Shown in pieces: positions 16,023-20,071 of a stretch of 20,071 nt of DNA. The first letter of the stretch is position 1; every line of letters starts with the position of its first letter. The notes beneath the pieces were generated by a model. It did not search any database. It had not been told where the DNA came from and saw only the letters and a list, made by a program, of their open reading frames with translations. The stretch spans positions 1 through 20,071 of the forward strand of contig DASWHD010000217.1 in the NCBI GenBank assembly GCA_036393335.1, read 5' to 3'. Made by a program: the position numbers and the translations under genes. The DNA comes from DASWHD01 sp036393335. Lineage in GTDB: Bacteria > CG2-30-53-67 > CG2-30-70-394.

Positions 16023-16133
16023 GGGCGGCTGCGTCCACCATCCCCGGGAATCCCGGGCGACCCGAAAATCCTCGCCGGCCGCAGGCCGGCACCACCCCTG
16101 ACCCCTAGTCCCTAACCACTAGCCCCTCCCCGA

Positions 16134-17393
16134 ATGGATACCCTGCTGATCGAAGGCGGCACGCCGCTGCGCGGCGAGTTCCGCCCCTCGGGGGCGAAGA
16201 ATGCGGCCCTGCCGTGTCTCGCCGCGTCGCTCCTGACCACCGCCTCCACCACCCTGAACAACGTCCCCGAGCTGCGCGATATCCGCACCATGACCGCTCT
16301 CCTGGCGGAGATGGGGGCGCGGGTCGACTGGGACCGCACCGCGCGCCGGGTGGCGATCGACACCTCCGGGATCTACCGCCTGGAGGCGCCCTACGACTTG
16401 GTCAAGACCATGCGCGCCTCGGTCCTGGTCCTGGGACCGCTCCTCGCCCGTTACGGCCACGCCCGGGTGTCGCTCCCCGGCGGGTGTGCCATCGGCGAGC
16501 GACCCATCGACCAGCACCTGAAGGGGATGGAGGCCCTGGGGGCGCGGATCGACCTCTCCCACGGCTACGTCGACGCCCGCGCCGGACGGCTGGTGGGGGC
16601 GCGGATCCCCATGGGGCTGGTGACCGTCACCGGCACCATGAACGTGATCATGGCCGCCACCCTGGCGCGCGGCGAGACGGTGATCGAGAACGCCGCGTGC
16701 GAGCCGGAGGTGGTCGACCTGTGCCACTGCCTGCGCACCATGGGTGCCCGCATCGCGGGCGACGGCACGCCGCGGGTGCACATCGCAGGGGTGGACGAGC
16801 TGGGCGCCGGGGAGTTTGCGGTCATGGCCGACCGCATCGAGACCGGCACCTTCCTCATCGCCTGTGCCATGACCGGCGGCGAGGTGCGCTTCGCCAAGGA
16901 GGCCCTGGAGCACCTCCACACCCCCATCGACTACCTAGTGCGCGCCGGGCTCAAGCTGCGCACCGAGGACGGCTACGTGGCGGCCGTGGGCCCGGAGCGC
17001 CTCACCGCCACGGACGTCGCCACCGCCCCCTACCCCGCCTTCCCCACCGACCTGCAGGCCCAGTTCATGGCGGCCATGACCGCCGCCGATGGCGTGTCGG
17101 TGGTGCGCGAGACCGTCTTCGAGAATCGCTTCATGCACGTCGGCGAGCTGCTGCGCATGGGCGCCAACATCCGCGTGGACGGGTCGACGGCGGTGGTGAA
17201 GGGGGTCCGGCAGCTCTCCGGCGCGCCGGTGATGGCCACCGACCTGCGCGCCTCCGCGGGGCTGGTCCTCGCCGCCCTGGTCGCCGCCGGAGAGACCACC
17301 CTGTCGCGCGTCTACCATATCGACCGCGGCTACGAGGCGATCGAAAGAAAGCTCGCCCCACTGGGGGCGCGGGTACGGCGCGTCGCGGCGTGA
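16134..17393 (+). CDS. murA: UDP-N-acetylglucosamine 1-carboxyvinyltransferase
   Basis: A 419-residue enzyme of exactly the usual length, catalysing the first committed step of peptidoglycan synthesis: enolpyruvyl transfer from PEP to UDP-GlcNAc in the cytoplasm. It shows PSGAKNAALP with the catalytic Lys-Asn, RASVLVLGPLLAR, the active-site loop SLPGGCAIGERPID with Cys118 (the PEP-adduct and fosfomycin target), TGTMNVIMAA, EPEVVDLC, PYPAFPTDLQAQFMA with the catalytic Asp, and RVYHIDRGYE. Cys rather than Asp at the loop predicts fosfomycin sensitivity at the target. The ATG is preceded by CCCCTCCCCGA, so there is no SD; the repeat element appears to have displaced any native leader. Confidence 0.97.
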   Translation: MDTLLIEGGTPLRGEFRPSGAKNAALPCLAASLLTTASTTLNNVPELRDIRTMTALLAEMGARVDWDRTARRVAIDTSGIYRLEAPYDLVKTMRASVLVLGPLLARYGHARVSLPGGCAIGERPIDQHLKGMEALGARIDLSHGYVDARAGRLVGARIPMGLVTVTGTMNVIMAATLARGETVIENAACEPEVVDLCHCLRTMGARIAGDGTPRVHIAGVDELGAGEFAVMADRIETGTFLIACAMTGGEVRFAKEALEHLHTPIDYLVRAGLKLRTEDGYVAAVGPERLTATDVATAPYPAFPTDLQAQFMAAMTAADGVSVVRETVFENRFMHVGELLRMGANIRVDGSTAVVKGVRQLSGAPVMATDLRASAGLVLAALVAAGETTLSRVYHIDRGYEAIERKLAPLGARVRRVAA

Positions 17394-17410
17394 CCCGCAC
17401 GTCCGGCAGT

Positions 17411-17427
17411 CGGGAGGCGCACTCCCG
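17411..17427 (+). terminator. Hairpin after murA, possible terminator
   Basis: CGGGAG-GCGCA-CTCCCG is a perfect 6-bp stem 18 bases past the murA stop. There is no U-tract, so it may be Rho-dependent or only stabilise the 3' end. Confidence 0.35.
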
Positions 17428-17432
17428 GGCTC

Positions 17433-17461
17433 TTCGTGCAGTCCGACGGGGGTGGTAGACT
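17433..17461 (+). promoter_or_regulatory. Candidate aspS promoter
   Basis: TTCGTG (17433-17438), a 17-base spacer and TAGACT (17456-17461) give correct sigma70 spacing with a poor -35 and fair -10, about 95 bases upstream of the aspS start. It follows the hairpin at 17411-17427, as expected for a new transcription unit. Confidence 0.4.
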
Positions 17462-17542
17462 TCGCGGCCTTTTCCGGAGGCGCTGGGGTCAGCGGGCGGC
17501 CGTCGGAGTGGCTGGCGATCGTTTCGGGAGTGGGACATCAGC

Positions 17543-17548
17543 AGGAGG
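17543..17548 (+). promoter_or_regulatory. Strong ribosome binding site deciding the aspS start
   Basis: AGGAGG sits 8 bases before GTG 17557. The downstream in-frame ATGs at 17566 and 17575 are 17 and 26 bases away, too far, so GTG 17557 is preferred even though ATG 17575 best matches the family N-terminus. Confidence 0.65.
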
Positions 17549-17556
17549 ATCGGGCC

Positions 17557-19335
17557 GTGAGCTACATGGGCGGGATGCACCGCGACACCCGTTGCGGTGC
17601 GCTGCGGGCGAGCGACGTGGGACGCCGCATCACCCTGATGGGCTGGGTCGACACGCGCCGCGACCACGGCGGCATCGTGTTCGTCGACCTGCGCGACCGC
17701 ACGGGCATCACCCAGGTAGCCTTCGCTCCGGACCGCATGGCGGCGGCCCACGCCCAGGCCCACCGCCTGCGCAGCGAGTTCGTCATCGCGGTGCGTGGCG
17801 AGGTGTGCCACCGGCCGGAGGGCACGGTCAATCCGCGCATGGCCACGGGCGAGATCGAGGTGTACGCCGACGAGCTGGTGATCCTGAACGCGGCCGAGAC
17901 GCCGCCGTTTCCCATCGCGGATAAGATCGGCACCGCGGAAGACGTGCGCCTCAAGTACCGCTACCTCGACCTGCGGCGCCGGCCGCTCCAGGACGCCCTC
18001 ATCCTGCGCCACCGCATCGCCCAGGCGGCGCGGCGCTATCTCGACGGCCAGGGGTTCCTGGAGGTCGAGACGCCGATGCTCACCAAGTCGACGCCGGAGG
18101 GGGCGCGCGACTACGTGGTCCCCTCCCGGGTCCACCCCGGCGCCTTCTACGCCCTCCCCCAGAGCCCGCAGCTCTTCAAGCAGCTCCTCATGGTGGCGGG
18201 CTTCGACCGCTACTTCCAGATCGTCAGGTGCTTCCGCGACGAGGACCTGCGCGCCGACCGCCAGCCCGAGTTCACCCAGATCGACATCGAGCTGTCCTTC
18301 GTCCATCAGGAGGAGATCATCGAGCTGATGGAGGGGCTGATCCGCGAGGTCTGTGCCGCCGCCGTCCGGCCCGTCGACCCGCCCTTCCCGCGCCTGACGT
18401 ACGCCGCGGCGATCGCCCGTTACGGCACCGACCGCCCCGACACGCGCTTCGCCCTGGAGCTGCACGATGTCTCCGATCTGGTGCGCGACTGCGGCTTCCA
18501 GGTCTTCTCCGCGACGATCGCCCGCGGCGGCCTCGTGAAAGGGCTGTGCATCAAGGGCGGCGGCGACCTGTCGCGCAAGGAGATCGACGACCTGACACGG
18601 TTCGTCGGCCAGTACGGCGCCAAGGGCATGGCCTACCTCAAGGCGGCGGACGGCGGACTCCAGTCGAATATCGCCAAGTTCTTCGGCGAGGAGGCGCTGG
18701 CGCTGATCGGCGAGCGCATGGGCGCCGAGGACGGCGACCTGTTGGTGTTCTGCGCCGACAGCCCGAAGATCGTCCACGATGCCCTGGCCGCCCTGCGCTG
18801 CCACTTGGGCCGGGAGCGCGGCCTCTACGACCCGAACGAGCTGCGTTTCGTGTGGGTCACCGAGTTCCCCATGTTCGAGGTGGCCGAGGGCGGTCACCTG
18901 TCGGCCAACCACCACCCCTTCACCATGATCATGGAGGAGGACCTCGCGAAGCTGGAGAGCGACCCGGCCTACCTGCGCACCTACGCCTACGACCTGGTGC
19001 TCAACGGCACCGAGATCGGCGGCGGCTCGCTCCGTATCCACGATCCCGCAGTACAACTGCGTGTCTTACGCGCCCTCGGCTTCACGGAGGAACAGGCGCG
19101 CCGTCGCTTCGGCTTCCTGCTCGAGGCCCTGGGCCACGGCGCGCCACCCCACGGCGGCCTCGCCTTTGGCCTCGATCGCATCGTCATGCTCCTGGCCGGC
19201 CGCGAGTCGATCCGCGACGTCATCGCCTTTCCCAAGACCCAGCGCGCCACCTGCCTCATGACCGAGGCCCCGGACCCGATCGACGACGAACAGCTCAGCG
19301 AGCTCCACCTGATCGTCGAGCGTCCCCCGGAGTAG
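17557..19335 (+). CDS. aspS: Aspartyl-tRNA synthetase, probably non-discriminating
   Basis: A 592-residue class IIb synthetase of bacterial type. The N-terminal OB-fold anticodon-binding domain covers about 1-110. The catalytic core has motif 2 FRDEDLRADRQPEFTQID and motif 3 HGGLAFGLDRIVMLLAG. The bacterial GAD insertion lies between about 290 and 430, and the end is IRDVIAFPKTQRATCLMTEAP. His37 in RRDHGG and Gly89 in RPEGTVNP correspond, by counting from Met7, to His31 and Gly83 of Pseudomonas aeruginosa AspRS, residues linked to charging both tRNA-Asp and tRNA-Asn. That would require GatCAB to amidate Asp-tRNA-Asn. The GTG start is supported by AGGAGG 8 bases upstream. Confidence 0.96.
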   Translation: MSYMGGMHRDTRCGALRASDVGRRITLMGWVDTRRDHGGIVFVDLRDRTGITQVAFAPDRMAAAHAQAHRLRSEFVIAVRGEVCHRPEGTVNPRMATGEIEVYADELVILNAAETPPFPIADKIGTAEDVRLKYRYLDLRRRPLQDALILRHRIAQAARRYLDGQGFLEVETPMLTKSTPEGARDYVVPSRVHPGAFYALPQSPQLFKQLLMVAGFDRYFQIVRCFRDEDLRADRQPEFTQIDIELSFVHQEEIIELMEGLIREVCAAAVRPVDPPFPRLTYAAAIARYGTDRPDTRFALELHDVSDLVRDCGFQVFSATIARGGLVKGLCIKGGGDLSRKEIDDLTRFVGQYGAKGMAYLKAADGGLQSNIAKFFGEEALALIGERMGAEDGDLLVFCADSPKIVHDALAALRCHLGRERGLYDPNELRFVWVTEFPMFEVAEGGHLSANHHPFTMIMEEDLAKLESDPAYLRTYAYDLVLNGTEIGGGSLRIHDPAVQLRVLRALGFTEEQARRRFGFLLEALGHGAPPHGGLAFGLDRIVMLLAGRESIRDVIAFPKTQRATCLMTEAPDPIDDEQLSELHLIVERPPE

Positions 19336-19363
19336 GCGCACCTAACCGGATCGCAGCATCATC

Positions 19364-19397
19364 TGGTAGGGGGCACGGCATGCCGTGCCCCCTACCA
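19364..19397. repeat. 34-base perfect palindrome after aspS
   Basis: The half-site TGGTAGGGGGCACGGCA is followed with no spacer by its exact reverse complement, centred between 19380 and 19381 and 29 bases past the aspS stop. It could act as a transcript-end hairpin, but lacks a U-tract. GC-rich palindromes of this GTAGGG...CCCTAC form resemble dispersed REP-type repeats. It opens a 215-base stretch (19336-19550) with no gene. Confidence 0.85.
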
Positions 19398-19421
19398 TCG
19401 CCGGCACGATCCGTCTTGCCG

Positions 19422-19446
19422 GTAGCAGCCAATTCCTTCGGCGACC
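19422..19446 (+). repeat. Degenerate REP copy
   Basis: GTAGCAGCCAATT followed by CCTTCGGCGACC aligns with the inverted copy at 19502-19527 (GTAGGAGCCGGTT..., CCGGCGATTC). Mutations have weakened its internal palindrome. It is separated from its partner by hairpin CAGGCCC-GAAA-GGGCCTG at 19447-19464 and GCGCC-TGAC-GGCGC at 19488-19501. Confidence 0.55.
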
Positions 19447-19464
19447 CAGGCCCGAAAGGGCCTG
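19447..19464 (+). terminator. GNRA-loop hairpin within the aspS downstream region
   Basis: CAGGCCC-GAAA-GGGCCTG, a perfect 7-bp stem with a stable tetraloop. It lies between two inverted REP copies. No U-tract, so termination is uncertain. Confidence 0.3.
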
Positions 19465-19501
19465 CCCGCCAGAGGCGCCTGGTTGCCGCGCCTGACGGCG
19501 C

Positions 19502-19527
19502 GAATCGCCGGTGCAACCGGCTCCTAC
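19502..19527 (-). repeat. REP sequence, GTAGGAGCCGG type
   Basis: On the minus strand it reads GTAGGA then GCCGGT-TGC-ACCGGC then GATTC: conserved head plus a perfect 6-bp stem. It is a different subtype from the GCGGGCTTGCCCGC pair between prmC and murA. Confidence 0.75.
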
Positions 19528-19550
19528 CCCGCGTACCCGCCGCGGATCAG

Positions 19551-19928
19551 ATGTGGACCCGAGAGGCCGGAGCGGCCACGCCTTGTCCGCCTCGGGGGAC
19601 CTCTTGGCGCCGTAGCCGCCGCCGGTTGGACCGCACCGGTCACCGCCCTCTCGCCGCACCGGACCTGTCGTGCCCACCGCGCGCTCCTCACGTAGCCAAG
19701 AACACCGGCTGCGGCCGCGCGACGGGCTCCCACGCGGGCCAGGGCGACGGGCCGGGCACGGATTCGTGGGAAGCCGCGGCCTCCGCAGCCGTGGCGACCG
19801 CCGCCAAGAGCCTGGGAGACCTGCGAATCGCGGAGGTCGTCAAGCTGGATATGCAACTCGACGACGGCAAGGTGGCCGCCTATCGCGCGCAGGTGAAGGT
19901 GTCGTGCAAATACGAGGGAGGCGAGTAG
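19551..19928 (+). CDS. Dodecin-family protein with anomalous or degraded N-terminus
   Basis: Residues encoded at 19761-19925 (DSWEAAASAAVATAAKSLGD, then RIAEVVKLDMQ, LDDGKVAAYRAQVKVSCKYEG) are a clear match to dodecins, small (about 65-70 residues) flavin-storing proteins forming hollow dodecamers. The expected first strand (about 14 residues, like M-x-V-A-K-V-I-E-x-x-G-T-S) is not recognisable. Instead the frame continues upstream through Gly/Arg/Pro-rich sequence, with in-frame ATG 19551 or TTG 19626 as the only plausible starts. VAK at 19692 may be the remnant of the native N-terminus, followed by extra sequence. The flavin-stacking Trp of typical dodecins is an Ile here. Family call is solid; integrity and start are doubtful, and it may be a pseudogene. 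Confidence 0.6.
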   Translation: MWTREAGAATPCPPRGTSWRRSRRRLDRTGHRPLAAPDLSCPPRAPHVAKNTGCGRATGSHAGQGDGPGTDSWEAAASAAVATAAKSLGDLRIAEVVKLDMQLDDGKVAAYRAQVKVSCKYEGGE

Positions 19929-19976
19929 CACGCTCCCCAACGCAGAGGCCCTTATCCATCGTGCGGGAGCGCGGGG

Positions 19977-20071
19977 CTACATGACATCCGTTTGATCGAG
20001 GGACTCGAGGTATTCCTTCAGCGCCTCCGCATTGTTCCGCCGCCCTTCTCTCGAGCCATAGAGAAACGTCA
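19977..20071 (-). CDS. C-terminus of an unidentified protein (runs off the right edge)
   Basis: The minus strand from the window edge reads 30 residues (TFLYGSREGRRNNAEALKEY, then LESLDQTDVM) and stops at TAG (19979-19977). The balanced, amphipathic, protein-like sequence and convergent position with the dodecin gene 48 bases away suggest a real gene end. I do not recognise the family; antitoxins and other small regulators often end with such acidic helices, but that is not evidence. Confidence 0.4.
   Translation of the reverse strand, partial: TFLYGSREGRRNNAEALKEYLESLDQTDVM

Larger units (their letters stand above)
15848..16132. repeat. Heptamer-arm inverted element (GGGGTTA type) between prmC and murA
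   Basis: The left arm (15848-15871) reads CTAGGGG, TTAGGGG, CTAGGGG, AGG. The reverse complement of the right arm (about 16092-16132) reads GGGGCTA, GTGGTTA, GGGACTA, GGGGTCA, GGGGTGG, again with period 7. Inside the left arm is hairpin GCCC-TTC-GGGC (15875-15885); inside the right arm is GCCGGCC-GCA-GGCCGGC (16074-16090), almost the same as in the accB-accC element, and followed by ACC in both. CCCGGGA-A-TCCCGGG (16043-16057) is a further palindrome. The core holds a REP pair. The element supplies the prmC stop and ends one base before the murA ATG. Confidence 0.85.

Noticed and set aside
15889..16101. 70-codon frame in the prmC-murA gap
   Set aside because: It is made of REP and heptamer sequence and has no family or SD.
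17131..19056. 641-codon open frame antisense to murA and aspS
   Set aside because: It spans two real genes and the gap between them, which is typical of antisense openness at high GC; no recognisable domain.
19336..19550. tRNA gene among the hairpins after aspS
   Set aside because: The stems are REP-type and GAAA hairpins; no T-loop GTTCRA motif or acceptor pairing was found.

Overview
The window is a GC-rich, densely packed bacterial chromosome segment. Several features point to a gammaproteobacterium or close relative: the aroQ-accB-accC order, the GTAGGAGC-type REP sequences, and an AspRS carrying the His/Gly pair seen in Pseudomonas. A complete sucrose gene set (fructokinase, sucrose-phosphate synthase/phosphatase, sucrose synthase) is known from chemolithotrophic and halotolerant proteobacteria. 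I cannot name the genus.

Layout. At the left edge (1-304) is a less GC-rich stretch with the probable first 20 residues of an IS91-type transposase on the minus strand and a terminal-looking hairpin. mgtE (445-1803) is on the minus strand. Divergent from it is a three-gene sucrose operon (2185-7708) whose genes overlap by 4 nt at GTGA junctions. A second plus-strand block holds an unknown small gene, a TPR gene, aroQ, accB, accC and thiE (7920-12000), covering shikimate, fatty-acid and thiamine biosynthesis. A third block holds rho, rpmE, prfA, prmC, murA and aspS (12166-19335), covering transcription termination, translation and peptidoglycan synthesis. It ends with REP-type palindromes, a dodecin-family gene with an unclear N-terminus, and the C-terminus of an unidentified minus-strand gene.

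The most unusual signal is between genes. Four intergenic gaps (1978-2076, 7709-7852, 9860-10033, 15848-16132) hold inverted-repeat elements. Three of them share one architecture: outer arms of degenerate 7-bp tandem repeats in inverted orientation, short GC hairpins just inside, and a variable core. The heptamer sequence differs from element to element (CGGTCAG, GGGATGG, GGGGTTA). They fit between genes almost to the base: two start on the nucleotide after a stop codon, one supplies the prmC stop codon, and two end immediately before the start codons of accC and murA, which have no Shine-Dalgarno sequence. One carries a nested inverted REP pair with compensatory changes.

Other points of interest are a 10-codon leader ORF with a good ribosome site just upstream of an SD-less rho, a sucrose-phosphate synthase whose C-terminal phosphatase domain keeps its catalytic aspartates, and an AspRS predicted to be non-discriminating.
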